Below are positions 1-8,698 of a stretch of DNA of 64,000 nucleotides, piece by piece (within the stretch, counting starts at the first letter, position 1; each line of letters starts with the position of its first letter). Position numbers and translations under genes: made by a program. The notes beneath the pieces are model-generated. The model ran no database searches. It saw nothing but the letters and a program-made list of their open reading frames with translations, and had not been told where the DNA came from. This DNA comes from JACVCJ01 sp052437175 (lineage in GTDB: Bacteria; Bacteroidota; Bacteroidia; CAIKAF01): contig JBQVOK010000006.1 in assembly GCA_052437175.1 (NCBI GenBank), forward strand, positions 124,001 to 188,000, in the 5' to 3' direction.

Positions 1-1
1 A

Positions 2-895
2 ACAAAAGCCGTAACACCGCAGGAAAAGCCGGCCCTGATGTCGGTTACGCCGTATATGCATGCGCCCCAGTGGTACAGCCATGACCTGAACCTGGCCGGG
101 GAGGCCGTGCCCCTGAACGATTTTGAAGTAATGGAGCGGGTAGACCGCGAAGTGGTGAGCAATGTGTTCCGCGCGGGGCCCACGCTTATGATCTTTAAAC
201 GGGCGGCCCGCTGGTTCCCGGTGATCGAACCCATCCTGAAGGAAAACAATGTACCCGACGATTTTAAATACCTCTGCATCATCGAAAGTGAACTGGCCAA
301 TGTGGTAAGTCCGGCCGGAGCTTCGGGATTCTGGCAGTTCATGAAGGCCACGGCGCCCGCCTACGGACTGGAAGTGAACGAGGAGGTAGACGAGCGCTAT
401 CACGTAGAAAGATCGACCCGGGCCGCCTGTAAGTACCTGAACGAAGCCTACCGTAAATTCGGCAGCTGGACCCTGGCCGCCGCCTCTTACAACATGGGCA
501 TGGGCGGGGTAAATGCCAAACTGACCGAACAGCAGCAGCAGAATTATTACGATCTGTACCTGAACTCGGAAACACATCGCTATGTGGCGCGTATCCTGGC
601 TTTTAAGATCATTTTTTCGAACCCCGAAAAATTCGGTTTTAACGTACGTAATGCCGACCTGTACCCGCAGGTGACGCTGCGCGAAGTAGAAGTGAACGGC
701 CCGGTGCCCAGTTGGGTAGATTTTGCCAAAAGCAACGGCGTAAGCTATAAAATTCTGAAGGAGCTCAATCCCTGGCTGCGTAAGGCTTCGCTGACCAACA
801 GCAAGCGTAAGGCCTACAAAATAAAATTACCGGCCGAAAGCAGTTTCGAGTACCAGAATGCGGTTAAGAATATCCGTATGCCCTATGCGCATTAA
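2..895 (+). CDS. Lytic murein transglycosylase, MltD-like (5' end outside window)
   Basis: Cleaves the glycan strands of peptidoglycan in the periplasm, forming 1,6-anhydromuropeptides. The frame is open to the left edge, so the gene starts upstream and the signal peptide is not visible. An SLT (goose-lysozyme-like) domain covers bases about 240-540: IIESEL carries the expected catalytic Glu, followed by SPAGASGFWQFM and ASYNMG. The C-terminal part (YKILKELNPWL...KAYKIKLP, bases about 740-840) looks like one LysM-type peptidoglycan-binding repeat, as in MltD relatives. The anhydro-MurNAc it would release is the substrate of AnmK, encoded at 8.7-9.7 kb. Family call is firm; assignment to MltD rather than another SLT subgroup is by general resemblance. 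Confidence 0.9.
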   Translation, partial: TKAVTPQEKPALMSVTPYMHAPQWYSHDLNLAGEAVPLNDFEVMERVDREVVSNVFRAGPTLMIFKRAARWFPVIEPILKENNVPDDFKYLCIIESELANVVSPAGASGFWQFMKATAPAYGLEVNEEVDERYHVERSTRAACKYLNEAYRKFGSWTLAAASYNMGMGGVNAKLTEQQQQNYYDLYLNSETHRYVARILAFKIIFSNPEKFGFNVRNADLYPQVTLREVEVNGPVPSWVDFAKSNGVSYKILKELNPWLRKASLTNSKRKAYKIKLPAESSFEYQNAVKNIRMPYAH

Positions 896-900
896 GGCGT

Positions 901-1062
901 TCAGCCTTTGATGATGCGTATCAGCACAATGGTAAAGGCAATAAGGAACATCAGTATCGAAATACGGTTAATGCCATGCATGAAACGGGTGTTCATATTG
1001 GCATCACTCTTCCGGAACAGGGTTACGGGATTCAGATAATGCAGCAGTTTCCTGAAAAACAT
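901..1062 (-). CDS. Small single-pass membrane protein (53 aa)
   Basis: A 53-residue frame beginning MFFRKLLHYLNP with one hydrophobic C-terminal helix (ISILMFLIAFTIVLIRII). It follows the dioxygenase gene on the same strand after 38 bp and its stop lies 5 bp from the end of the convergent transglycosylase gene, so it fills the gap exactly. The basic N-terminus followed by one membrane helix resembles tiny inner-membrane proteins of Bacteroidota (possibly DUF6728-like, which I cannot verify). Function unknown. Support is the clean start and stop, the membrane helix and the position in an apparent operon. Confidence 0.55.
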   Translation of the reverse strand: MFFRKLLHYLNPVTLFRKSDANMNTRFMHGINRISILMFLIAFTIVLIRIIKG

Positions 1063-1100
1063 AGTACAAAGATACGTAAAAAACGGTTTCAGCGGCTTTT

Positions 1101-2045
1101 TCAGGCGGGAGAGCCCGGTTCTTTACCCCAGTTGTCCAGCGTTTCGTCCGGCCACAGGGTAGGGAAGAAGATACGGCGCTGAAAACGCGGCGGCAGGTAT
1201 TTTTGCCAGTTGGTACCCCCGGTGGCGGCAATATCTTCAGGATCTTTTTTCAGGTAACGCGCGGCCGATTTCATGTGTACCATGGGCCAGCGTACGTTCA
1301 CGTTCAGGTCAAATTCCTTCAGTTCGTTCACAAGTGCTTCATGGGCACGGTCGGCCTCGTTCAGCTGCTGGTAGCGGCGCCAGATATTACTTGTTTTCAG
1401 GCTGTCGGCCAGGTCAATAAAGGTCTCACGGTATTTGTGCTCGAACATGAGCAGGGTAAGTGTTTTTTTACCCGTGGCCAGTTCTGTGGCTCCGTGTTTC
1501 CAGTAGATGTGCGAAAAGAGTGTGGCGGTATCGGCATTCTGTGCCCGCAGTTCTTCACGTACGTTTTTATCGGTAAGTTCAATGAGGTCGGTAGCGTAAA
1601 ACTCGATCATGCGGTACTGGGCGCTCTGGAAACCGCTGGCAGGCAGCAGGGCCATGCGGAATTTCAGGAACTGTTCCTGCTCCATACCCTGGATCATGAT
1701 CTCGAACGACTTGGTGAGCGCTTCAAAATAGCGGTTCACGCGCGACATTTTCATGGTAAATTTATCCACGGGAAGCAGTTCGTTGCTGATCTGTTTCAGC
1801 TCGTGCAGCGAAAGTTTGAAATAGAGTTCGGTGATCTGGTGATAGATAATGAAGATCAGCTCATCGGGGATCGGGGTTTTAGGCCGCTGCAGCGAAAGCA
1901 GGGTATCGGTTTCGATGTAGTCCCAGTAGGTGGTCACATCGGAGTACAGCAGTCCGTCCAGGTAGGAGAGCAGGTCCTGGCCCATGGCGTCGTACTTCTG
2001 GTGCAGTAATTCCAGTTTTTCCTTAATTTCCGGGGTAATTTCCAT
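1101..2045 (-). CDS. kynA: Tryptophan 2,3-dioxygenase family protein
   Basis: Predicted haem enzyme opening the indole ring of tryptophan to N-formylkynurenine, the entry to kynurenine/NAD metabolism. 314 residues. Family marks: DELIFIIYHQITELYFK, with His69 at the distal active-site position; LLPASGFQSAQYR (residues 133-145), the family's GFQS...R segment; and VHMKSAARYL (His257 as probable proximal haem ligand) followed by ATGGTNW (274-280), matching the GTGG loop. It starts 33 bp after leuS, so the two are probably co-transcribed. The C-terminus is somewhat divergent from proteobacterial enzymes, so substrate preference (tryptophan or another indole) is inferred from family only. No kynureninase or kynurenine 3-monooxygenase gene is in the window. 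Confidence 0.85.
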   Translation of the reverse strand: MEITPEIKEKLELLHQKYDAMGQDLLSYLDGLLYSDVTTYWDYIETDTLLSLQRPKTPIPDELIFIIYHQITELYFKLSLHELKQISNELLPVDKFTMKMSRVNRYFEALTKSFEIMIQGMEQEQFLKFRMALLPASGFQSAQYRMIEFYATDLIELTDKNVREELRAQNADTATLFSHIYWKHGATELATGKKTLTLLMFEHKYRETFIDLADSLKTSNIWRRYQQLNEADRAHEALVNELKEFDLNVNVRWPMVHMKSAARYLKKDPEDIAATGGTNWQKYLPPRFQRRIFFPTLWPDETLDNWGKEPGSPA

Positions 2046-2078
2046 TATCTGAAAGCTTTTAGTTTATTACTGGCTTTT

Positions 2079-4850
2079 TTAGCCGAGCACAATATTCACA
2101 ATTCGTTTGGGAACAACAATGACTTTTCTCACCTCTTTGCCTTCTTTCCAGCGTTCGGTGCGTTCGTCGGCCAGTATGGCCGCTTCTACTTCGGCGGCGC
2201 TCATATCGGCCGGTAATTCGGCCTGGTAGCGGGTCTTACCGTTGAACGACACCGGGTAATTAAAGGAACTTTCTACCAGGTAAGCCGGGTTGAACACAGG
2301 CAGTGTTGCGTAGGAAATACTGTTCTCATGCCCCAGTTTCTGCCAGATCTCTTCGGCCAGGTGCGGTGCAAAAGGCGATAAGAGGATGGCCAGGGGCTCC
2401 AGGATCTCACGTTTGCCGCATTTCTGTTCGCCCAGTTCGTTTACGCAGATCATAAAGGAACTTACACAGGTATTGAAACTGAAACGTTCTACATCTTCGC
2501 CGATCTTTTTAATGAGCGTATGTAGTGTTTTACGTTCGGCAGGCGTAGCCTCTTCTTCCGTTACCTGGAAGTTGTCGCCGTTGTGGTACAGGTTCCAGAG
2601 TTTACGCAGGAAACGGTGTGTACCTTCAATGCCGTTGGTATTCCAGGGTTTGCTCTGCTCCAGCGGACCCAGGAACATTTCGTACAGGCGCAGGGTGTCG
2701 GCGCCGAAATCTTCCACCACCTTATCCGGATTCACTACGTTGTGTTTCGATTTGGACATCTTTTCGATCTCCACCCCGCAGATGTATTTTCCGTCTTCGA
2801 GGATGAACTCTGCCTGTGCATATTCGGGACGCCAGGCTTTAAAGGCTTCGGTATCCAGTTCGTCGTTGCTTACGATATTCACGTCCACATGCAGGGCCGT
2901 GGTCTCATGCTGATCTTTGAGTCCGTGGGAAACAAAGGTATCCGTACCGTTTATTCTGTATACGAAATTGCTGCGTCCCTGTATCATGCCCTGGTTCACC
3001 AGTTTGCGGAAAGGCTCATTGGTGGGCACCAGTCCGTAGTCGAACAGTACCTTGTGCCAGAAGCGGCTGTACAGCAGGTGGCCCACCGCGTGTTCGGTGC
3101 CGCCCACGTACAGGTCTACGTCTTTCCAGTATTTCAGGGCTTCGTTATCGGCAAAGCGGTTCTGGTTATGCGGGTCCATATAGCGCAGGAAGTACCAGGA
3201 ACTGCCGGCAAAACCGGGCATAGTGTCCGTTTCCAGCGGGTAGCCGTCGTAGGTCCAGTCGCTGAGTTTGGCCAGCGGACTTTCCGGGCGGCCGGTGGGT
3301 TTAAAATCGTCCATTTCGGGCAGCTGCAGCGGCAGGCTTTCTTCGGGTACGGCGGTTGGTACACCGTTCCGGTAATAGATCGGGAAGGGCTCGCCCCAGT
3401 AGCGCTGACGGCTGAAATTGGCATCGCGCAGGCGGAAATTCTCCCGGCGTGCACCCAGGCCCCTGGCTTCGATCTCTTCCACAGCGCGGGTAATGGCGTC
3501 TTTCACATCCAGCCCGTCCAGGAAATCCGAGTTGATCACTTTACCGTCTTTGGCCTCATACGCTTCGTCGGTCAGGGGAGACGTGTCGCCGTCGGCTCCG
3601 GCAATAACGCGCGGAATCTCGAGCCCGAAATGTTTTGCAAAACGAAAATCGCGTGCGTCGTGCGCGGGTACGGCCATAACGGCACCGGTACCGTAGCCGG
3701 CCAGCACGTAATCGCCTGTCCATACCGGGATCTTATTGCCCGTGAACGGGTGTATGGCATAGGAACCGGTAAAGGCGCCCGTAACCGTTTTTACTTCGGT
3801 CTGGCGTTCGCGCTCACTGCGGTTCTTTGCCCAGTTCACATATTTTTCTACTTCTTCTTTCTGTGCATCGCTGGTCAGTTTCTGTACCCACTCGCTTTCG
3901 GGGGCCAGTACCATAAAGGTTACGCCGAAAATGGTATCGGGGCGCGTGGTAAAGACCTCGAGTGTTTCGCCGTTCTCCAGGGCAAAATGTACGCTGGCGC
4001 CCGTGCTTTTGCCGATCCAGTTGCGCTGCATTTCCTTCAGCGAATCGGTCCAGTCCAGCCCGTTCAGGTCGTTCAGCAGGCGTTCTGCATAGGCCGTGAT
4101 CCGCAGGAACCACTGGCGCATACGACGGCGTTCCACCGGGTGTCCGCCACGTTCGCTGAGCCCGTCCTTTACCTCGTCGTTGGCCAGTACGGTGCCCAGG
4201 GCCTCGCACCAGTTCACGTAGGCGTGGCTCTGGTAGGCCAGGCGGTATTTCATCAGTATCTCGCTGCGCTGTGTCTCATGCATCTGCTGCCAGTCCTCGC
4301 CGCTGAAGGTTTCGTGCTCATCATGAAATGCCGATATGCCTTCGGAACCATCGTTCTCGAACAGTACCTCCAGCTCGTCGATGGGGCGGGCCTGCTGCAG
4401 TTCGGTATCGTACCAGCTGCCAAACAGTTTCAGGAAGATCCACTGCGTCCAGCGGTAATATTCCGGGTCGCTGGTGCTGATCATACGGTCCCAGTCGAAC
4501 GAAAAACCAATGTTCTTTAACTGGGAAATATAGCGTTCTGAATTTTCTTTGGTGGTAACGGCCGGGTGTTTACCGGTGCTGATGGCATATTGTTCGGCAG
4601 GCAGACCGAATGCGTCAAAACCCATGGGATGCAGCACGTTGAAACCCTGCAGGCGCTTGTAACGCGAAATGATATCGCTGGCAATATAACCCAGGGGATG
4701 GCCTACATGCAGCCCGGCCCCGGAAGGATAGGGAAACATGTCCAGCACGTAGAACTTGGGTTTGTCGGATGTATCCGCAGCTTTAAAAGTTTTCTCCTCT
4801 TCCCAGCGCCGGCGCCATGTATCTTCAATTGCTCTGAAATTATATTCCAT
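2079..4850 (-). CDS. leuS: Leucyl-tRNA synthetase
   Basis: Class Ia aminoacyl-tRNA synthetase charging tRNA-Leu in the cytoplasm. 923 residues from the chosen ATG (MEYNFRAIEDTWRRRWEEEKTF), the standard N-terminus of the family; the frame extends 15 codons further upstream but that part is unlike LeuRS and overlaps the promoter. HIGH motif is HVGH (residues 48-51) in PYPSGAGLHVGHPLGY; KMSKS is exact (697-701). Between them lie the CP1 editing domain (TTRPDTIFG and GTGAVMAVPAHDARD) and ETDTMPGFAGSSWYFLRY. Longer than the E. coli enzyme (860 aa), mostly from insertions at residues about 150-200 and 610-680, common in Bacteroidota. First gene of a likely leuS-kynA-small membrane protein unit. Confidence 0.97.
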   Translation of the reverse strand: MEYNFRAIEDTWRRRWEEEKTFKAADTSDKPKFYVLDMFPYPSGAGLHVGHPLGYIASDIISRYKRLQGFNVLHPMGFDAFGLPAEQYAISTGKHPAVTTKENSERYISQLKNIGFSFDWDRMISTSDPEYYRWTQWIFLKLFGSWYDTELQQARPIDELEVLFENDGSEGISAFHDEHETFSGEDWQQMHETQRSEILMKYRLAYQSHAYVNWCEALGTVLANDEVKDGLSERGGHPVERRRMRQWFLRITAYAERLLNDLNGLDWTDSLKEMQRNWIGKSTGASVHFALENGETLEVFTTRPDTIFGVTFMVLAPESEWVQKLTSDAQKEEVEKYVNWAKNRSERERQTEVKTVTGAFTGSYAIHPFTGNKIPVWTGDYVLAGYGTGAVMAVPAHDARDFRFAKHFGLEIPRVIAGADGDTSPLTDEAYEAKDGKVINSDFLDGLDVKDAITRAVEEIEARGLGARRENFRLRDANFSRQRYWGEPFPIYYRNGVPTAVPEESLPLQLPEMDDFKPTGRPESPLAKLSDWTYDGYPLETDTMPGFAGSSWYFLRYMDPHNQNRFADNEALKYWKDVDLYVGGTEHAVGHLLYSRFWHKVLFDYGLVPTNEPFRKLVNQGMIQGRSNFVYRINGTDTFVSHGLKDQHETTALHVDVNIVSNDELDTEAFKAWRPEYAQAEFILEDGKYICGVEIEKMSKSKHNVVNPDKVVEDFGADTLRLYEMFLGPLEQSKPWNTNGIEGTHRFLRKLWNLYHNGDNFQVTEEEATPAERKTLHTLIKKIGEDVERFSFNTCVSSFMICVNELGEQKCGKREILEPLAILLSPFAPHLAEEIWQKLGHENSISYATLPVFNPAYLVESSFNYPVSFNGKTRYQAELPADMSAAEVEAAILADERTERWKEGKEVRKVIVVPKRIVNIVLG

Positions 4851-4872
4851 AAAACTATGCCTGAATTTGCTG

Positions 4873-4880
4873 CGAAGATA
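4873..4880 (-). promoter_or_regulatory. Candidate -7 box of leuS
   Basis: TATCTTCG on the minus strand, one base from the Bacteroidota -7 consensus TAnnTTTG, 22 bp upstream of the leuS ATG. No convincing -33 TTG is seen at the usual spacing. Confidence 0.45.
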
Positions 4881-4927
4881 AGCGTTCGCGCGCAAAAATC
4901 CGTGTCCCCGGCCAAATATCCGGGCAC

Positions 4928-4961
4928 AAAAAACGGGGACCCGAACCTTCGGATCCCCGTT
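4928..4961 (-). terminator. Rho-independent terminator of the fasciclin gene
   Basis: Read on the minus strand: AACGGGGA arm, inner TCCGAA/TTCGGG pairing with one mismatch, TCCCCGTT arm, then a T run. It begins 26 bp after the fasciclin stop codon. Confidence 0.85.
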
Positions 4962-4986
4962 GAACCTTATACCCGCAGAAGTGTTG

Positions 4987-5559
4987 CTATTTAGGTAACA
5001 GCACGCTGTCGATGGAGTGAATTACCCCGTTGGACTGCATTACATCGTATACGCTGATGTTGGACATGCCGCCGTTCTCGTCCTTTACCATAATGTTGTG
5101 CGGACCATTCATCATGAACGTGAGTGTGCCGCCGTTCAGGGCTTTGAGCGTGGCCGTGCCCATACCTTTTTTGATCAGTTTCGACAGTTCGTCGAACGTA
5201 TAGGTACCCGATACTACGTGAAATGTAAGAATGTTAGAGAGAGCCTTCTTGTTTTCGGGTTTCAGCAGGGATTCTACGGTACCTGCGGGTAGGTTTTCAA
5301 AGGCGTCGTTGGTGGGGGCGAATACCGTAAAGGGACCCGGACCCTGCATGGTAGTTACCAGGTCGGCGGCCTGCAATGCGGCTACCAGCGTAGTGTGTGC
5401 CTTGGAATTTACCGCGTTCTCCACGATATTTTTGGCCGGGTACATCTGTTCCATACCTACGATCACGGTTTTATCCATGGTTTGTGCCATACTGCTGCCG
5501 GTAAACGCAAAAATGCCTGCTGCGGCCATAACGGCCAGTCTGAGTTTCAGATTTTTCAT
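4987..5559 (-). CDS. Secreted single-domain fasciclin (FAS1) protein
   Basis: 190 residues with an N-terminal signal peptide (MKNLKLRLAVMAAAGIFAFTG..., cleavage near SMAQ) and one FAS1 domain (residues about 45-188). FAS1 marks: GPFTVFAPTNDAFENLP (H1 region), LTFHVVSGTYT, and the C-terminal NGVIHSIDSVLLP (H2 region). Such proteins are periplasmic or surface adhesion modules; in bacteria the ligand is usually unknown. It is a single-gene unit with its own terminator at 4928-4961. No lipobox or T9SS domain, so probably periplasmic. Confidence 0.9.
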   Translation of the reverse strand: MKNLKLRLAVMAAAGIFAFTGSSMAQTMDKTVIVGMEQMYPAKNIVENAVNSKAHTTLVAALQAADLVTTMQGPGPFTVFAPTNDAFENLPAGTVESLLKPENKKALSNILTFHVVSGTYTFDELSKLIKKGMGTATLKALNGGTLTFMMNGPHNIMVKDENGGMSNISVYDVMQSNGVIHSIDSVLLPK

Positions 5560-5630
5560 AATTTCTTCTCTTGATTTGAAAACATCTACGCAGTTTTTTG
5601 AACTACGGATTTTGAAAAGAGAAAAAAAAG

Positions 5631-5666
5631 TAAAAAAAAACTCCTCCCGCGTGTGGCAGAAGGAGT
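5631..5666 (-). terminator. Terminator of the anmK-nadE operon
   Basis: On the minus strand ACTCCT and AGGAGT pair around a 15-nt loop and are followed by a run of nine T. It lies 21 bp after the last stop codon of the operon and before the fasciclin promoter region. Confidence 0.7.
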
Positions 5667-5686
5667 GTATTCCTTTTGAAACAGGC

Positions 5687-6583
5687 CTATTTAAGCGCTG
5701 TAATGTTGTAATTGGTTTCTTTTACCGCTTCGGGATGCACCAGTTTTTTAATGAGGTCGTCCGTTTTGCCGGCGGGCACCAGCCCGATCTGTTGCAGGCG
5801 GTGCAATGTGGCTTTGAGTATCTCGGTATCTACGCCAAATTTTTTGTTCCATTCCACTTCGGCATACCAGCGTGCGGCATCAAAATGGCCCAGTCCGAAC
5901 TCGCCGGCCACCCATTCGATGAGGGTACCCGATTTTTCGAGGGACCAGGTTACGGTATGCAGTTCGGCAAAAAAGCTGCGCAGCATTTCGTAGCCCACTT
6001 CTTTTACAAAATCGTTGTGCACCACTATGCAGAAAGAGGGCCAGGGCGTAGGCACCTCGCCGATACGCTCAAATTCGCCGTTCTGTACATAAGGCATGGT
6101 AATGTACTTTTCCCAGAAGAAGAGATCGGCCTGTCCTTCGCGCAGGGCTTCCCGGGCTCCGTCCAGGTTCTTTACGATCACAAAGTCCTCTTCGGGTATC
6201 TCGATGTCCAGCTGTTTGGCCAGTACTTTCGGAATAAGATGTGAACCCGAAAGAAAACGGCTGATGGCGTATTTCCTGCCCTGCAGTTCGGGGTAGCTTA
6301 TGCCTGCGCCTGCACGGGTGTGTATGCCCCAGATCAGGGGACTGTCTACATAGAACTTTACGATCTGTGCCGGCACGCCCGCCAGGATGCCAGAAATGGC
6401 GCCTTCGGTAAGCAGGGTGGCGATCTGTAGTTTACCGTCGCTGAAATCCTGCAGCATAGCGCCTGTGCCGCCCGGGTAGGCTTTCCACTCGGCCGGGAAC
6501 GTGCGCAGCAAGCCTTTCTGTAATCCGTAATAGAGGGGAATATTAAAGTGTTCCGGTACGCCCCCGAAAATCATGTTCTTCAA
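5687..6583 (-). CDS. Cytoplasmic periplasmic-binding-protein-fold protein (Ca3427/NMT1-like)
   Basis: 298 residues resembling the type 2 periplasmic binding fold of the NMT1/ThiY/SsuA group: VPEHFNIPLYYGLQKGLL at the start, GTGAMLQDFSDGKLQIATLLTEG, then EALREGQADLFFWE. There is no signal peptide or lipobox and no ABC permease or ATPase nearby, so it does not look like a transporter subunit. The closest family I can name is the uncharacterised Ca3427-like group found in yeasts and bacteria; ligand unknown. It starts 2 bp after the preceding gene's stop, as last gene of anmK-nadE-6586-5687. Translational coupling suggests a link to that operon's metabolism, but this is inference. Confidence 0.75.
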   Translation of the reverse strand: MKNMIFGGVPEHFNIPLYYGLQKGLLRTFPAEWKAYPGGTGAMLQDFSDGKLQIATLLTEGAISGILAGVPAQIVKFYVDSPLIWGIHTRAGAGISYPELQGRKYAISRFLSGSHLIPKVLAKQLDIEIPEEDFVIVKNLDGAREALREGQADLFFWEKYITMPYVQNGEFERIGEVPTPWPSFCIVVHNDFVKEVGYEMLRSFFAELHTVTWSLEKSGTLIEWVAGEFGLGHFDAARWYAEVEWNKKFGVDTEILKATLHRLQQIGLVPAGKTDDLIKKLVHPEAVKETNYNITALK

Positions 6584-6585
6584 CG

Positions 6586-7062
6586 TTAATTCTGATTAAA
6601 TGCTACTACTTTCAGGTACGTGCTGTTATCCCTGGTCCAGACAATGAATTTATACGGTACTTTTTTATGCGATATGGAATACCATTTTTCGCCTTTATCG
6701 GTCGTGCGCATATAATTGCTCTGCAGGGTGCTGAGGTAATCCGTTACGCGGGTGCCGCTCTGCTGGATCACCATAAAATAGGTCTCACATTTGCGGAACA
6801 GCAGTTCACTGCCCGCTTTGGTCTCGCCGTTGTAAAACTCTGAACAGAAACCCTGTACCGTTTCGGACTTGTAATTGTTGAACTCGAACATATCGCGCAC
6901 CACGTCCGGTTTGGCCAGGTAAAACTCTACCCAGTTCTCCTTGTTAAAAGCGGCTTCCTTGCCTCCGATGCAGGTAGCACACTTTACAAAGGTGGGGTTC
7001 TGGGCGCTGAGCCCGGCACTGAACAGGAACAGAAGTCCGGTAACGAGAAAGATCTTTTTCAT
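6586..7062 (-). CDS. Secreted protein of unknown function (158 aa)
   Basis: Signal peptide MKKIFLVTGLLFLFSAGLSAQ with cleavage predicted after SAQ, then a mature part of about 137 residues. Two cysteines lie close together near its start (KCATCIGG), and two more occur at FCSEF and RKCET, so disulfides or metal binding are possible. No family recognised. It sits 8 bp after nadE and 2 bp before the binding-fold gene, so it is translated from the same transcript. Periplasmic location is inferred from the signal peptide alone. Confidence 0.75.
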   Translation of the reverse strand: MKKIFLVTGLLFLFSAGLSAQNPTFVKCATCIGGKEAAFNKENWVEFYLAKPDVVRDMFEFNNYKSETVQGFCSEFYNGETKAGSELLFRKCETYFMVIQQSGTRVTDYLSTLQSNYMRTTDKGEKWYSISHKKVPYKFIVWTRDNSTYLKVVAFNQN

Positions 7063-7070
7063 ACAGTATA

Positions 7071-8696
7071 TTAAGCTAAATATTTCCCTACGATGGGCAT
7101 GCGTCTTCCATGACCGAATGCCTTCTGTGATATACGTAAAATAGGGGCTGTTTGTTTCCTTTTGAATTCTACTTTGTTGACCATGCGCAGGATACGTAAA
7201 ACCAGCGCTTCGTCAAAACCCAGGGCAATGATCTCGCCGGGGCCCTGGCGGCATTCAATGTACTGGTAAAGCACCTGGTCCAGTATGTCGTATTCGGGCA
7301 GACTGTCGCTGTCTTTCTGGCCGGGACGCAGCTCGGCGCTGGGCGGTTTTACAATGGAGTTCTCCGGAATGCGTTCGCCATTGCGGTTCAGGAATCGGGC
7401 CAGTTCGTACACTTCGGTCTTGTACACGTCGCCCAGTACAGAAAGACCACCGTTCATATCGCCGTACAGGGTACCGTAACCCACGGCGTTCTCGCTTTTA
7501 TTGGAGGTATTCAGCAATATACTGCTGAATTTATTGCTTACGGCCATGAGCAGCGTACCGCGTATGCGCGACTGCAGGTTCTCTTCGGTAACGTCGGCAT
7601 TAAGCCCTTCGAACAAAGGCTGCAGGCTGCTTTCAAAACTTTCGTATATAGATCGTATGGGAAGCGTTTCGTAGGGCATGCCCAGGTGTACGGCCAGCTT
7701 TAGGGCATCGTCCACGGAGTGGTCGCTCGAATACTGCGAAGGCATCAGCAGGCCCTGTACATTGGCGGCTCCCAGTGCATCGGCGGCCAGTACGGCGGTA
7801 ACCGCACTGTCTATGCCCCCGCTCAGGCCCAGTATGGCTTTCCGGAATCCCATCTTCTGAAAATAATCGCGTATGCCGCAAACCAGTGCTTCGTATATAC
7901 GTTCCGTTTTTTCCTGGGCCAGGTAGGGCAGGGCTTCGGAGCGTTCCGTATCAAAACAGAATAGGTCGGTGGCAAAAGCTTTACCACGGGCACAGATGTT
8001 CCCGGCCGCGTCGGTGGCCATGCTGTTGCCGTCGAAGATCAGTTCGGTCTGTGCGCCGGCATAATTTACGTAGATCAGTGGCAGGTTCAGGGAACGGCTC
8101 CAGAACTGTACGGCTTTCTCGCGTTTTTCCAGGTGATCGTAGGCAAAAGGCGAGGCAGAAATGTTAATGGCAATATCCGGGTTTTCAGCCGCCAGTACCC
8201 GCATGGGCGAAAGGGTGTACATCAGGTCGTCTTCAATATCCCAGATGTCTTCGCACACGGTAAGGGCGATCTTCAGTCCTTTGTATTGCAGGCAGGAAAA
8301 GCTGCGGGCGGGCTCAAAGTAGCGGTATTCGTCAAAAATATCGTAGGTGGGCAGCAGGGCTTTGTGCGCGGCCCCGGCAATTTCTCCCTCATGCAGCAGC
8401 AGGGCGCTGTTGAACAGGTTCTTGCCCTCGATGTTCGGGTTTACGGTAGGTGCGCCCACAATGGCGGCAATACCGCGGCAGGCTCCGGCGATCTGCTGTA
8501 CGGTCTGTTCGCAGCGGCGGATAAAATCGCTGAACTCCAGGAAATCCTGGGGCGGATACCCGCATACGCTCAGTTCGGGAAACACCACCAGTTCGGCTCC
8601 CGCAGCGCGGGCCTCTTCTATATTGTGCAGGATCGTGCGGGCATTTCCTTCAAAATCGCCGATCACCACATTGATCTGTGCCAGTGCAATCTTCAT
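7071..8696 (-). CDS. nadE: Glutamine-dependent NAD+ synthetase
   Basis: Makes NAD+ from nicotinate adenine dinucleotide, ATP and glutamine in the cytoplasm. 541 residues with two domains: an N-terminal nitrilase-type glutaminase with the triad visible as Glu41 (VVFPELSVCGYPP), Lys112 (HKALLPTYDIFDEYRYF) and Cys148 (LTVCEDIW); and a C-terminal ATP pyrophosphatase domain with the P-loop SGGIDS at 292-297. NTSNKSE and the GDMNGGLSVLGDVYKTEVYELARF segment are also typical. Starts 2 bp after anmK, so the two are tightly coupled. Length and motifs are standard for the glutamine-dependent form. Confidence 0.97.
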   Translation of the reverse strand: MKIALAQINVVIGDFEGNARTILHNIEEARAAGAELVVFPELSVCGYPPQDFLEFSDFIRRCEQTVQQIAGACRGIAAIVGAPTVNPNIEGKNLFNSALLLHEGEIAGAAHKALLPTYDIFDEYRYFEPARSFSCLQYKGLKIALTVCEDIWDIEDDLMYTLSPMRVLAAENPDIAINISASPFAYDHLEKREKAVQFWSRSLNLPLIYVNYAGAQTELIFDGNSMATDAAGNICARGKAFATDLFCFDTERSEALPYLAQEKTERIYEALVCGIRDYFQKMGFRKAILGLSGGIDSAVTAVLAADALGAANVQGLLMPSQYSSDHSVDDALKLAVHLGMPYETLPIRSIYESFESSLQPLFEGLNADVTEENLQSRIRGTLLMAVSNKFSSILLNTSNKSENAVGYGTLYGDMNGGLSVLGDVYKTEVYELARFLNRNGERIPENSIVKPPSAELRPGQKDSDSLPEYDILDQVLYQYIECRQGPGEIIALGFDEALVLRILRMVNKVEFKRKQTAPILRISQKAFGHGRRMPIVGKYLA

Positions 8697-8698
8697 AG

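Noticed and set aside
2583..4520. 645-codon open frame on the plus strand opposite leuS
   Set aside because: Fully inside leuS on the other strand; no family features, shadow of GC-rich third positions.
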